Shown piece after piece: positions 21,931 through 34,400 of a stretch of 64,000 bases of DNA. The position numbers and the translations under genes are program-made. Where the stretch lies: contig WTXI01000019.1 in NCBI GenBank assembly GCA_022376515.1, forward strand, positions 372,001 through 436,000, given 5' to 3'. How positions within the stretch are numbered: the first letter of the stretch is position 1; the number at the start of each line of letters is the position of its first letter. Under the pieces are notes generated by a model. The model was not told the origin of the DNA. It made no database searches and saw only the letters and a program-made list of their open reading frames with translations. Source of the stretch: Lactifluus volemus. Its lineage: Eukaryota > Basidiomycota > Agaricomycetes > Russulales > Russulaceae.

Positions 21931-24700
21931 CCTTCATTTAAAACCCAGGCCCAAACCGTGCAGTAGTAGATGACAAGGGTGAGGAGATATGAGAGCGTTT
22001 AAATAGAGGAGTGTTTCAGGGGGGGAAGCAGGTTCCGGTATGAAACCACGAGGGAAGACGCCAGTATCCACGTGTTACGACCGTACCTTGAAAAGACGAA
22101 GGCTCGAAGGAAGTCCACATTCGGAGGATCCTTCCCCGCGGCACAGGCTTGGTCCTCGCATGACATATCATTGGAACCGGCAGAGCTTGCTGTGCATCCA
22201 CAGAAACTCCAGGAAGCATCCGGTGTAGTCTCGATGTGTGGCGGCCTCGGTCATGATATAATCTAGTCGGTTCGAGAGCATCAATAGAAGAGGATATTTG
22301 CAAGACAGGAGATGTTTCGGGCCGTTCATTAGGAACTGTCCTAATCGATTTGCTTCTACATATAAACCCGAGAGTGCCAAATTTCCCGAAAGCGCGACCA
22401 TCCATATTACCCATTTGGCAAGGCCCAAGGCAAAGCAAAGTGCGTTAGATGAGTTTAGCACGACTATCGTGACAAAATAGACTCACCCGGACGGCGGTCC
22501 GAGTCGTGGCCCTGGCACAAACGACAGCCACGTCAACACCAGTCTTGTACAACGAAAGCTATCGCAGCCCAGCACATCGGCTATGACGGTCCAATGACGA
22601 GATGTCGAACGTCCTAATTTTACTTCCCTAGAAGCATGATAGAATCGTAAGAACCGGCATAGAATAGAATCGTGACCGAGCCCAACGAATCGGCTACCCA
22701 TTGCATCCGTCTCCGTCCCAACCGCCGAGACGGTCTCGGTCTTGCTGCCCAAGTTGCCCTTATCACCCACCATCTCTCTCCTCCTACTTTCCTCTGCGCG
22801 TGCGCGCGCTGCTACGCCTTGCCACACCATCCTTTCTGTCCACCCTGCTCGTCTGATCCCTTCTACCGCTTCCCTGTCTGCACACGCCGCAGCGCTTCAC
22901 CATCTCCGCCCTCCCTGCTTCTCTTCCGCTTTCTTCTGTGCATGCGTGCTACTGCGCCTCGCCACACCGTCACTTCTGGTCCGTCTTGAAGGTATTGCTG
23001 CTCGGCCAGCACACCCAGGCCGGCTGTGTACTTGTGCCACAAGTCAGTCCGGTGCCTCGGTCCTCGCCGCGTTGTCCTCATCCTCGGTCCCTTCGCGGGT
23101 TACCTCAACGCTCAGGGCGCGCCGTTCTACTGGCCTCGCTGCCGTACAGCTCGTGTGTAGTTGATTTTATATTCAAATTTCTTCATCTCTACTTACATGC
23201 GTGACACGCGAAACTTGATGTTGTTTAGAAACAAATAGCATGCGTTTCTATGATTTACCAATAAAGGGGACTCTTCACTGGCATTCACATCAAGTCGCAT
23301 CACTGGACGGGATCACCCGAAGAATTCGCATGCGTCGCATAAAATTATTTGTTATTCAGAATTTACAATTATCTTAAAGAACTTTAGTACCAGTACTGTG
23401 AGGGCAATGGTAGTTTCACCTGAAACCAATACACTCATCGACAGTCTCTGATGGACCATGCCACTTTCTTTGACTCCACTGGCAGAGGAGTCCCCCGATA
23501 CTTTATGTTCGTCGTCACCGAGCTCAGGCATTCTGCAATACAGATCACTGAGAATGATAAATGCGGGATTCTAGGTGCGGCGCTGGTGCTTGCCATGCCA
23601 GTGATAATAGTGCGGCTTCAAGTTCAATGCGAACTGTCGATGATTTACTTTATAGAGTATCATGAGGTCACCATGCTTCATACTCCCGAGTCGACACAAG
23701 GACGTGACCAGCGGGTGAACGCAATGTTTGGGACCAGACTCTGGGTACTAGCTACTCAGGTAGGCCCTCTTCCTCTTCGTATTGTCTTCTTTAAAAATTC
23801 ATTGTCCATACACGTAAAATTCTTGTATAGGTGAGTACTCGGAGTCACACGTGCGGGATGGTGAACACCGTCACTCGCTGGGCGATTGACAGTGGGCATC
23901 CCCTACTAGTAGTTTGCCAATGCCAGAGTTAGTCATCCCGAGCAACTTGACCGCCCTGTGTGCTAGCCCAGAGTACCTCGACGCCATGCGGTCAGTCATG
24001 TTCGCGGGACCTGACTCCTCCATAGTTTACGCAGAATTTATCAGTCCCAAGCCTAAGTAATTTGCCTATGTGACTGGCGTCTACGAACAGAGTCAGATCA
24101 TAACTACAATGATGAAGAACAGTCCACAGGGACAAGACAGGCAATTGGGGAATTGATCGAAAGCAGATTGAGATCTGGATTAGCCAACCAAGCTACCCCT
24201 ATAACCTGCTGGCCCTGTGATGGCATCACTACTCGGCTAACACGGTTGAGAGATGCAGTAGACAGGGTTGCTAGCCAACGTCAGACGATGGCATTCAAGA
24301 CCACCTGGCCAATCAGCAAACTAAAACATGACGGCGATACCGATGTTCTGAATTTCCGGTAGTATAAGGTTCACTGGGAAGCACCAACCAGGTGTTGGTG
24401 ATGTCGTACGGAAATGAGAATGGATTCAACAAATTCCTCATCGTACTCGGAGAATCATCATCATGATGACGGGCGAAGGTAACCCCATCTGTTCGACTTT
24501 ATCCGGTTCTTGGTCAGCAAAGCCGCATTTCCCATTTGTCGTGAGAAGGGAGGGCCCGCAAGATACATCAGGTTAGATAGGCATGGCAAGTTACAGTCGC
24601 ACCGGTTCGTTCCTCAGTTAGTGCACGTGCAAGTTAATATATTAACATAGCAGAAAAGAATGGAGCAGTACAAACAAAGACTCGAGAAAACAACTGGAGT
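21931..24700. other. 2.8-kb gene-poor interval with a direct repeat
   Basis: Open frames here are short and none has a recognisable domain. The stretch 22740-23160 is strongly pyrimidine-rich on the + strand. It contains an imperfect direct repeat of about 55 bp, copies near 22790-22845 and 22926-22985, sharing CTRCGCCTYGCCACACC. It may be remnant mobile DNA or a noncoding transcript. Confidence 0.4.
22790..22985. repeat. Imperfect direct repeat pair in pyrimidine-rich DNA
   Basis: Two copies of about 55 bp, starting about 136 bp apart, each run from a TTTCYTCTG block through GCCACACC to TTCTG. The copies differ by scattered substitutions and one- or two-base gaps. Function is unknown. Confidence 0.4.
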
Positions 24701-27700
24701 TTATACGACACTGTAACGTCCAGTTGGTGCAGAGGGGTTGCGCATCTCGGCTTGGAGTGCGGCTGTAGAAGCTTCGATAAGCAGCCGCTTGATTTCGCGC
24801 ACTGCATTCTCCACCTGTCATGGATCGTTTACTCGGTAGCAACTCCAAAAAATCAAGCGACGTACCCGAAACTCCTCGTTGGACTCGATGAGAAGGTGGA
24901 GTTTGGGAGGCCCATCCGGTGGAGGCTCCTTTCCAGACTCGTAATAGATTCCTAGAGGGAAAAATATCAGTTCCCCCGTACAAGGACGCCACGTAAACGG
25001 AGATCGCTTGCCTTTGTTTGTTACTGACGCGCCAGTCATATCGATGAGCTAGAAGTTAACGTAGTCAGCGAATCATTCATGTCCCAGGTGTCCGGTTTCC
25101 GGACTTACTTGAACCATGGTCTCTTTGTTTGTAACCCTCCACCTCGCTTTCTGAGGGTAATCGTTGATTGGAACGATAGCATGGAAATCGGTCGCATCCG
25201 GATTGACTTTCCGGCTGACGTCCTCGGCTTGAAGCTGAGCCTGCAGAGCCAGCTTGGATGCACGCAACTGCGCGTTCAGTTTTGCCACGACGCTGAGGGC
25301 CTGCTTGTGTGCAGGGCTGTCCTTGCCAGCGCGAGCAGCGGCCTCCTCTGCAGCACGAAGAGAAGACTGCATCTTCTCTTCCTCCTTGGCATGCGCAAGA
25401 CGCCGAGCCGCCGCCGCCGCGCCTGCGACTCCCAACAGTCCCTTGGATGTGTCAGGCGCCGGGCCGCGCCTAATCTCAACCTTGAAGTTGCCGAACGTCA
25501 TATCATCACCTTCTTTCTTTTCCGTAGTGACCTCAGCCTTCTCCTCTTCTGGTTCACCGTAGGCCTTGCGCTCCGCCCTTTCTCGGGCATCACGCTCTTT
25601 GTCGAGTTTGTCCAAGCCTTTGCCACCGAAACCGGATCCCGCAGCCTGAGCCTTGCCTGCTTTGACCTTCTCAAGAAAGCCTGCACGGAGCGTATAAAGT
25701 GAATACGTCCCTGACACGATCAAGGGGAGACAAAGCATACCGTTAGCAAGTTCTTCTAGCTCCGGCGGTACAGTCGCGTTGCTCGCCTTGAGAGCCCGGT
25801 AAATATCAACCGAGTACCGGTCTTGCTCTGGTGTAATGAACGTGATGCAAGTGCCCTTGTTTCCCGCTCGTCCAGTTCGGCCTGCACGATGAACGTAATC
25901 CTCCATGTGATTCGGTGCATCATAGTTGATAACTAGCTTCAGCTGCTTAACATCTAGCCCCCTCGCAGCAACCGAGGTTGCAATGACGACGGGACTACAC
26001 CGCTTTTAAAATCAGAAATAGTGGTATCACGGTCAACTTGGTCCTTCCCCCCATGGAGGGACATAGCAAGATAGCTCTTCCGGATAAGTTCGCGTAACAA
26101 ATTATCAGCCGCTTCCTGGCGGTCTACGAAGATGAGCGTCCGTGCTTCTGGATCATCGTTATACATCTGGCCCAAGATTTCCAGCAGCCGGTTGAACTTT
26201 GTGTCTTCTGCGCGGACCTCCACAATCTGGTCAATCTCAGCGGCTACGACAGACCGGCCACCGACAGTAATCTCGAGAGGCTTTTTTAGAATCTTCCTGG
26301 CCAGTGAATCCATCTGTTTCGGGAAGGTCGCTGAGAAAAGAAGGGTCTGGCGGTCGGGACGGATATTGTTCACAATCTTCATGACTTGAGGTTCAAATCC
26401 CATGTCAAACATACGATCCGCTTCGTCCAAGACAAGATAAGTTACGCGTTTGAGGTTTGTGACACGACCAGAATTTGCAGTAAGCAGGTCAATCATGCGG
26501 CCAGGGGTGCATACAATGATTTCGGCGCCTTTTTTCATGTCCGCAATTTGGTCTTTGATTGGTGAACCGCCGTACGCACAAACGGCCTGACAGGAGTTGT
26601 GTCAATACCTTACGAGATTGCGATCTGACAGGATACTCACCCGAAGATTCAACACTTTGAGAAATGGCTTGCAGTCTCTGTAGATTTGCACTGCTAGCTC
26701 ACGAGTCGGAGTCATGATGATAGCCATTGGTCCTTCCATCTGCTCGAGTGGGCGTTGATCCTTGATATGACGAAAAACAGGAAGAAGAAACGCGATGGTC
26801 TTTCCAGAACCTGTCTTGGCTACACCAATGACGTCGCGACCAGACATGATGGCAGGAATCGCTTGGGCTTGAATGGATGTTGGAGCTGTATAGTTCAGTC
26901 GCTTGATAACATCCAACCTGAAAAGAAGTGGCTATTATCGAAGGATCTGGTGTAGAAGCGGAGAGAATGACATACACACTGGCATGAAGGCCAAAATGAC
27001 TCCATTTAGTGACGGGTCGTGGGCAATCAACGCCACGGATTTTGATGCTGTCGAGTTCGAGTCGGAGGAGGTCAGCGTCTTCGTCGCTCATGGCTGAAAC
27101 TTCAGGAGGTGGGATATAAAACTCCTTCCGGAACGGCTCGTACTTGATCTTGTTATGGTCCACGACAGCCAAATCCTTTTTCCTGGCCTTCTTCGCCGCA
27201 AGAGCCAGAATGTCTTCAGGATTGAGATCAGTCGTGTCCAGCTCATCTTCTGCATCAACCTCTCCGTCATCATCATCTGCACCAGCTTCGTTCATCCTGT
27301 CATCCCCTCGCTCAGGCAAACGACCAGGGCCTACCATCTTCTTGAGATCCTCCGCGTTCACTTTTTTTACCTCATCTTTGACACCGTCCATGAAAGCGTC
27401 CAGGGGATCAACATCATCGTCCTCGTCTACGTCCATGGAATTTTGGGCGTTGGCTTTAGCTTTGGCCTTGGACTCCGCATCGATGCGATTTGCATCTTCG
27501 TCGTCGTCGTCGTCGTCGACTTCAAGGTCACCAATTGCGGCTTCCCCGTCTGCCATCGTCATGTCGACGGCAGGCATGTCTTCTAGCATCTTCAGCTGGC
27601 GCTTAGTTTCAACCGAATCATCCAAAGACGGTGCGGCTGTGTTGCCCTTGAGTAAATCAGGCTTGAGGGGTAAACCCTTGAGACCCAACCCGCCGAAAGC

Positions 27701-28314
27701 GGCGCGGTTCAAAGTGCCGGCAGGTTTCGAGCTGCCCGTAGTTGCTGGTGCTGCGAAGGCACGGATCAAGTGATGAAATCACAATACTCAGTGTAGAACC
27801 GAACTTACTCACCTTGAGCAGTCTTTCCTGCAAGTGCCATAGCTTTAGCCTTTGCTTCGCCCAAGGCTTTTTTAGCCTCTCTCTCCTTTTTCCATGCTTC
27901 CAGTTTTGCTCTCTTAGCTTTGAGTTTCTCATCCTCAACAGGAGGGGTTGACTCTGACTTTTCGGGGGTATGTATAGGTGGCGAGGGCTTGCGATCCCGA
28001 CGGTCGCGAGAACGGGAACGTCGACGATCATCCCTGCGCCTATCATCACGTCTATCATCCCTTCGGTCGTCGCGTCTGTCATCTCTTCTATCGTCCCTCC
28101 TGTCATCACGAGAGTCACGCCCCCTGCTATCTCGGTAACGATCCCTGTCCCGGTCGCGGTCTCTATAACGGTCGCGATCTCTGTCGTCATTGTACCTTGA
28201 ACTGGTGGGCCTTTGAGAGCTACGCCTGGTCGGCGATGGAGACCGAGAGCGATGTGAAGGTCTCACCCTCTTGTTTGGAGAGTCTGGAGAATATGACCTA
28301 TCCCTGCGCGCCAT
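24701..28314 (-). CDS. PRP5: Spliceosomal DEAD-box ATPase Prp5 (DDX46)
   Basis: Prp5 remodels U2 snRNP and proofreads branch-site pairing during pre-spliceosome formation. The start at 28314 gives [16 protein letters not shown], then an RS-like region and a run of RDD/RRDD repeats (about residues 60-110). An acidic block is followed by the Prp5 signature [14 protein letters not shown], which contacts SF3B1. Helicase motifs are complete in order: Q-motif region ([14 protein letters not shown]), [42 protein letters not shown], and [14 protein letters not shown]. The C-terminal domain ends with [15 protein letters not shown] and TAA 24701-24703. One C is missing near 25992, between SGVVP and [11 protein letters not shown]. 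It is divergent from PI31. Confidence 0.93.
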
Positions 28315-28678
28315 GATTGGAGTGTAGAAGATAGTGAAGTTAAGAGGCTTATGGGGATGTCGCCGCGTCCGAGTCAGTTCCACTACACACGTGTAAATTA
28401 TGTAATACGTGTGAGGTTACTTATCATAACACGTGACAAAAGCCATCGTCATTTCACAAAATGAAAGTTCAACAGTTATGTTTTCAAAGTCATATTGTTT
28501 GAGTGTAAGTAGGAAGACGCATTTATATATATATATAAAGGGCGCCTTATTGAAAGAAAAAAGAAGTCAGAATCGAAAGCACTAAGAGTGTTTACGGCCG
28601 TGGGAAAACTAAAAATCTGAATTATTATTTTTAAGAATTACGACATCATGATCGCATCGCATCGCTGTAGCTTGCACC
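28315..28678. promoter_or_regulatory. Divergent promoter PRP5/PI31 with three ACGTG boxes
   Basis: The interval holds CACGTG at 28388-28393 and 28430-28435 and TACGTG at 28406-28411, all within 48 bp. A (TA)n stretch lies near 28526-28538. CACGTG is the core site of bHLH and CBF1-type factors. That these sites act here is inferred. Confidence 0.4.
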
Positions 28679-29801
28679 ATGGTTGTGGGCATACTGGACC
28701 CCTCAGCATTGATAGCTTCACTTCCGAATCTCTTACCACTCAATAAAAAGCGGCTTGAGTCTCAACAAGATGCTATCACCGCTCTTGTTCACACAGCCTT
28801 TCACACCCTGTCCTTCAGACTCATTGCTATTGACGATTCTACCCCCGAGGGTAGCACTCTAAATGGCGTACTTCCAGATTCTTGGAACGTACAAGGTCCA
28901 GGAAACTACACGCTTCGATACCGTCACGAGCAGAGCAGCCTTGAGTTTGTTGTGAAAGTTCTTAAGCTTGGTAACCGTACCTTGATCAATGCTATCGCCG
29001 TTGAAGTAAGTGGCAATCTTTCCGTCTCCTCGCGATGTGGAGGCTAATGCTAATATTTAGAGCGATAAAACAGCGTCTTTGGATATTTCTACCAATGATT
29101 TCACGTCTCCATCCTTTTACCCGATTGATGCGCAAGCGGTGAATCAACCGCCTCTTATTCATGGTTATATCTCGTCCAATCGTGTCACCGATTTCATCGG
29201 CCAGCTTAAGCTGAAAATAATCCAGAATCTCATGCCTGGCCTGTATAAGGAGGGATATTCCGAGGGTTCCGATCCTTCCCAGTCAAGAGATCCTAGAGGA
29301 GAATCCTCTGCCAACAACACTGCCCGTCCACAGCCCTTCTCGCCTCCCGATGTTCCTGGACGCCCTCTTGGCGAGCCATCTCACATCCCATCTGGGAACC
29401 CACTTGAGATCGGTCGCCGCGACCTCGATCCGCTAGGTGTCGACCCATTAGGTAGTTTTAGACCACCTCAATTATTTCCCGGCTCAGATGGTGATGGAAT
29501 GTTTGTTGGCCCGAACCATCCCATTTTTGGACAACGTGACCGAGGGACCTTCCCAAACCGAGGGCCATGGGGAGGAGACGGTTTTTTGCCGCCTATGGGG
29601 GCGCCTCCCGGTGCCCGATTTGATCCGGTAGGACCATTCCGAGGCGGCCCCGGCCAAGGTCCAAGAGGTGGTATGCCCGGCGGGGGAAATCTTCACGGCC
29701 CAGACAATGACGAATTTATGCCCCCTGGGGCGGTAAGCGTATCCATGTAACCTTTGATACTGTTTCGCTGATGACCTGACCAGGGTGATATGTTTATGTG
29801 A
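28679..29801 (+). CDS. Proteasome regulator PI31 (PSMF1/Fub1)
   Basis: PI31 binds the 20S proteasome and acts as an inhibitor, assembly or transport factor depending on the organism. The start at 28679 (MVVGILDPSALIASLPNLLP) opens the N-terminal FP-type domain: DAITALVHTAFHTLSFRLIA, then GNYTLRYRHEQSSLEFVVKV and FYPIDAQAVNQPPLIHG. After residue about 190 the protein is Pro/Gly-rich with DPLG-type motifs (LDPLGVDPLGSFRPPQLFPG), GPNHPIFG and ARFDPVGPFRGGPG. A last tiny exon adds GDMFM and TGA at 29799-29801. The Pro/Gly tail with repeated DPxG and the final DMFM are characteristic. It is the fourth proteasome-related gene of the window. Confidence 0.88.
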
Positions 29802-30023
29802 ATGAGAGATGACTGAGGTTAAACTCGAAAAGTGGTGTACTGGTAGCATTGTAAACCTAACTAGTGATAGTGAAACGGGCCACGTTGTCTCGTCGAGTGA
29901 TGTTGGCGGCAAACGGTCCGACGGGTGGACAAGTATAAAATCGGAAGTAAAAGACTTGGGCCTTAGCCATTGCATCATCCTGCATCGCCTATCCCCACGC
30001 GCACGCCCACATCTCTACGCACA

Positions 30024-31093
30024 ATGCAGGCCGCCTATCCTCTTACTAGTCCTCCCTCCCCTATACGATCCAGAAAGATTCCTCCCATACCTGGCTTCAG
30101 GGTACCTCCAAAGCCCAAGCCTCCTCCCATCAAAGAGCTGACCATCCGGGAACTCAGGGACCTCTATGACAGAAATGCTAAGGTTCTCGCCATGCCGTCT
30201 GTCATCATTTCTTCTCATCGGCCGTGTCTGGAGCAAACCACGTCTAACGCACAATTCTTTTTTTTTTTTTTGGTTATTTAACTTAGGGCGCCCTCCACGT
30301 CGACGTACGTTCCGCGCTTAGTGGCTGAGCAAGCAAAGATCGAAGCGCAGTTGCTCGAGCTCGAAGGGATGCAGGACATTCGCGTCGGCCTCGAACTTAC
30401 TCATATTAGTACGGACGACCAGATGTATGTGGACAAGTCGCCTGAGCAACCTAGACCGATCGAGGCCAAACTACGGGCGCTTGATAAATTCGTGCGTGTC
30501 TTATTCTCTCCCTTTTTACTTTTAAAAAGTTTCTCTCTCTCAATTTATTCTACTTCCCTCATTGTGTCCCCCTAAAAATGGTTAACTACCTTTTTTGTCC
30601 AGGGCAGTGCCTTCCGCCAACAACCGAATAGCGATAGAGTGCCGGGTCTATCGTTCGAAGAAGCCGTAGAACTCGAACAAAAGGCACACGCTGCAGATCT
30701 CGAGAGGAAACAACGCTTGCTAGAAAAGCGGCAGAAACAAGGTCTCGTGACGACGGTCAATGGCCGTGCGTTGACCCGAGAAGAACAAGAGGCGCGCATT
30801 TGGGCCTTCATGTGAGTCGAGAGGTGGCCGTGCGAATCTAACCCTAAAATCTGATTGTTCACTTTATTAGAAACTATAAGCCTTCTGAGTCAGACCTTGA
30901 GGACGATGACGATGACGGCAATGATGACTCGGAGGATGAAGATCCGTCAACATGGTTTTATGATGACCAGGATGATGGACGAAAGGGACAGGACATTGTC
31001 GAGCCCGATGCTGATGACCTTTCAGACATAATTCGCGTTGAAACTAGCAGGATTTACTACAACACGTTTTATGAATCGCGAGACGGGGACTGA
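30024..31093 (+). CDS. Acidic coiled protein, unrecognised family
   Basis: I do not recognise this family. Four exons are readable. The first (from 30024, MQAAYPLTSPPSPIR) is Pro/Lys-rich, with PPIPGFRVPPKPKPPPIKEL and then TIRELRDLYDRNAKVL. The second (about 30288-30492) is a helical block (LVAEQAKIEAQLLELEGMQD). The third is charged (FEEAVELEQKAHAADLERKQ). The last is very acidic (SDLEDDDDDGNDDSEDEDP) before STWFYDDQDDGRKGQD and IIRVETSRIYYNTFYESRDG. The stop is TGA 31091-31093. No signal peptide or TM segment is visible. The composition suggests a nuclear or nucleolar scaffold, but that is only a guess. Confidence 0.6.
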
Positions 31094-31410
31094 GCTATTC
31101 ATTGTGTAGCGATCTCTGTACTATTTCCCGATGTAGCCTTGTATCCTAAACCCAATTATATTGCAAAGAGCAGACAATCCAAACGGTGTGCTAAACATAA
31201 AAACAGGATTTCTGGGGTGCGCAGACTAATCATCGTTTAACTCGTGAAACTAGTGTGTGGAGTGGGGGCGTGCATATAACAAGTTGGCTGATAGATAATG
31301 CCTCACATCAGCACAGAAATGACTCGCCTACAGGACTTTACATAGCCCAATGTAATACTATGTAAGTGCTGGTAGGTCATGTAGGCAAGTCATTTGTGAG
31401 CGATGCAAAA
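31094..31410. other. Convergent spacer holding a long hairpin
   Basis: This is the 3' interval of two convergent genes. Apart from the inverted repeat at 31318-31394, nothing was recognised. Confidence 0.4.
31318..31394. repeat. Imperfect inverted repeat (potential stem-loop)
   Basis: The left arm (31318-31345) and right arm (31358-31394) pair through AATGACTYGCCTAC at the base and TACATAG near the loop, leaving about 12 nt of loop and an asymmetric bulge of about 9 nt. It lies between two convergent gene ends. It could shape 3' ends of both transcripts or be a remnant of a small inverted-repeat element. Confidence 0.55.
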
Positions 31411-34400
31411 TCACTGATCTCTCGCGTGAACCGGACAACATTTTCCGCGCTGGAGCCACGAGGACAAACACGCTGCAGAATGCATCAGAAATAGGCATAA
31501 ACTATCTGGAAGCAGCGCTTGCCGTTGTGAAAACTGCAGAAGCAACTCAAACGCGCGACCTCGGAGCCCTCCGCGAACTCTTCGAGACAGATAACACCTG
31601 GAATGGATGAAGAAGAATGAGCGGACCGAATACAACAAAAATTTAGCTTATCTGACATTCGATACCAATAAGGGTGCTCTCTCCAGGAAGTCGGTACACC
31701 AAATACTTGGCCGTTTGCGGGGACTGTCCCTTCCCGCCATCCAAGCAACTCCTGACGTGGGCTTCTTGTTCCGCGGCGGGCCAAGCTCAGCCAGATTCTG
31801 ACTACAGACAGGACACCTGGAACGGTGATGTGAAGGATTACTATGGTGTGTGGGTAGAGAGACCTACTCTGCGAGATCGCTTAGCTGCGAGCTTGTATCT
31901 CTGGTCGGATTGGGGACTGATAGTCTCGCCTGGTCGACGAAGATCCTTTCCATCGATGAAATTCGGCTGTCGCGGAACCGAGCCGGAACGGTGGGGTTCA
32001 CTGCATCGTAGCACGCCTGGCAGACCCGTTGCGAAGATGTCGATGCAGAGGACTCAGGAAAGGTGGGATCCTGAACGATGTCGGATGGGTCAAGAAGGAC
32101 TCTGTACGATGAGCAACGGTCGCAGAAAATGCGTCCGCAACGACGACAGTGCTACGAGTTTCATCAAGTTTTGGCGGAAGCAAATAATCTGATCACTTAC
32201 ATGCTAATGCGACAGGGTTACAATCAGTCTCATTAAGAAAATGACATGACTTGGACGTACCCGGCGAAGTAAGAAACTGAACCGACGTTGACAATCGCGA
32301 CAATTTGCAACATGGTGATCCCTCTCCCAGCGCGCATGCATCTCATGCGGTGTGGGAGGGGTATATTTTGGGGCTACCACCTTTTGAGGGGCCTCATGGG
32401 TAGGGACTCTGAATTCAGGAGCTTGCGATAAATGAGGTGTAAGATCCGTGGGGGTTCGGGGCGGAGGTTGCCTGCTAAACGGCCGGTAAAAGTAGTCTGT
32501 GGCGAAAGATCGGACAGAGGCATGCATTGCTTGTGGTGACGAGCCGGGGTAATGAAACTCTTCGTCGCCGTCGTCGTCGTCATCTTCATCGAAATGGTCA
32601 TCATCTGTACGGATGCTCAGCGCAACGCTGACTAGTTTCTCGGAATTTTTACCTTCGGTGTTGAGAAGAAGACCTTGGGCGCTAGCTGCCACGCGCCGCC
32701 GCTCCAGTTCTCGACTATATGCATTTAGTAAAACCTCCGCCTGAGTCTTGCGCTCGGAGTCACTGTCGCCTGGATGGGCCACCTCAGTCAAGGTGATGAT
32801 GAAAACAACCTCAGGGCGTACCCAAAATACCCTGCCTTAGTTCCATCGTCGCACGCTCAAGCTTTGCTATCGCTCTGCGGGCTTCAACTGCGGAGTTCAG
32901 CTGATCAACTGTTTCGGCATTTCCAACCTGTGGCCCAGCAAGGTATCGTGCACGTGCAACGTAGTCCTGTGAGGCAAGAGGACTACTAGGAACAGCAGCA
33001 AGTTCCTGACCCCCGGAATTGTCGAGACTATGGACGGTATCTTCAAAGGGCACCATTGTACCGTCTTGGAGCCAGTGATAATAGTTACCGTCGGGTCCAA
33101 GGAAGGGCAAAGGAGGAATGTCCAAGCGCCGCCTCATCACACGTACCCAGCGCCTTCTCCTAACCCAAGAGTGCGAGGCCGAAGATGGTCGAGAGCGAGA
33201 GCTGCTAGCAGAGCCTGACGCGCTAAGTGCCACTACTGCGGAGCCCCCTGCTAACAAATGTTCTAAACGAGCGGGTGGTTCTGGTGTCCACTGATCATCA
33301 GGGTCATCGAAGGACTGAGCATACTGCCACCCTGATTCCGCATCGACCTCGGGAAGCGTTACGTCTAGCGTCCAGTCAGAGCTGACAATAGAAATTTGAG
33401 CGGCTTAAGATAAATCTATGAGACGACAGCTCACAGCCAGAAGTGGCTTCTCTCAACCCCACTTTGGACATCTTTAACACCGGGCTTGGGGAGCTTGAAG
33501 GGCTCCTCTTTTAACGGTAGAAGCACAGCACTCCTCCAAGCAGGCACGAGTTTCTTTCCTGTCTCTTCATCCCGCTTAAGCAGCTTTAATTCAAATGGCG
33601 GTCGACGCCCTCCTTTCCCCAAACCAGACGCCGAAAACCTTGGCTGCCCGCCAGAAACGGCCAAAGTCTTCAACCGTATATCGAGACGTTGGTTCTCATA
33701 CAGGATAAGGGGCACTGTGGTATGGACAGCCAACGGTCATAAGTGACGGGAGAGTTCTGCCATTGCACCGCCTCGAACTTCGAAAGGACCTACAAAAAAT
33801 CCTCGCTACAGGCCCAGTACAAACAACTGAAGCCAACTCACTTCACAAATCCATACTTCGAATACAGCAGCTGATGCATCGTACGCCGTTTCGCCCCAAT
33901 TGTTTCGGATCAGTGGGTTTGCAGATTGTTTCGTCAGGAGATAGAGAACGACAGGAAGGTGGCCCTTGGAAGCGGCATTCACTTCAGAGAATTCAATATT
34001 TGGGTGGCAGGTCAGAAAGCCGGACTTACTGAGAGGGGTCCAGCCGCCCTTGCTGCGAGTGTCAACACCACGTACACCGTTCACTGACGTCGCGGCGCCG
34101 CCTTGTTCACATAACCAGCGAACAATGTCAAGATAACCCTTTCTCAAGGTACGTACTAGTGACAAAGACAGATATGCAAATTACGTACCTTGGAGCATGC
34201 GTTATGTAAAGCAGTCCAACCGTCAGCATCTTGTGCGTGGACCTCGGCACCTTTTGAGACAAGAAACTGGATGACATCTGGCCGACCGTGAAGGGTAGCT
34301 TTATGTAAGGCGGTCTGAAGGAAGTTAGTGCCTCGTGCAATATAAAGTAAAGGACGGCGCATTATACCTCGCCTTCCTTATCCTCTAAATCAGGAATAGC

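Noticed and set aside
22742..23164. 140-codon plus-strand frame rich in Ser, Leu, Arg and Cys
   Set aside because: Its composition follows the pyrimidine-rich repeat tract; the frame lacks domains and a convincing start context.
23451..23834. 127-codon plus-strand frame
   Set aside because: No recognisable domain, no supporting splice partners, and it is surrounded by non-coding-like sequence.
25079..25702. Plus-strand 207-codon frame
   Set aside because: It is a shadow of the PRP5 C-terminal exon; no domain or neighbouring exon fits.
27144..27773. Plus-strand 209-codon Ser/Ala-rich frame
   Set aside because: It is the antisense of the acidic Asp/Glu-rich part of PRP5, which has strong motifs and splicing on the other strand.
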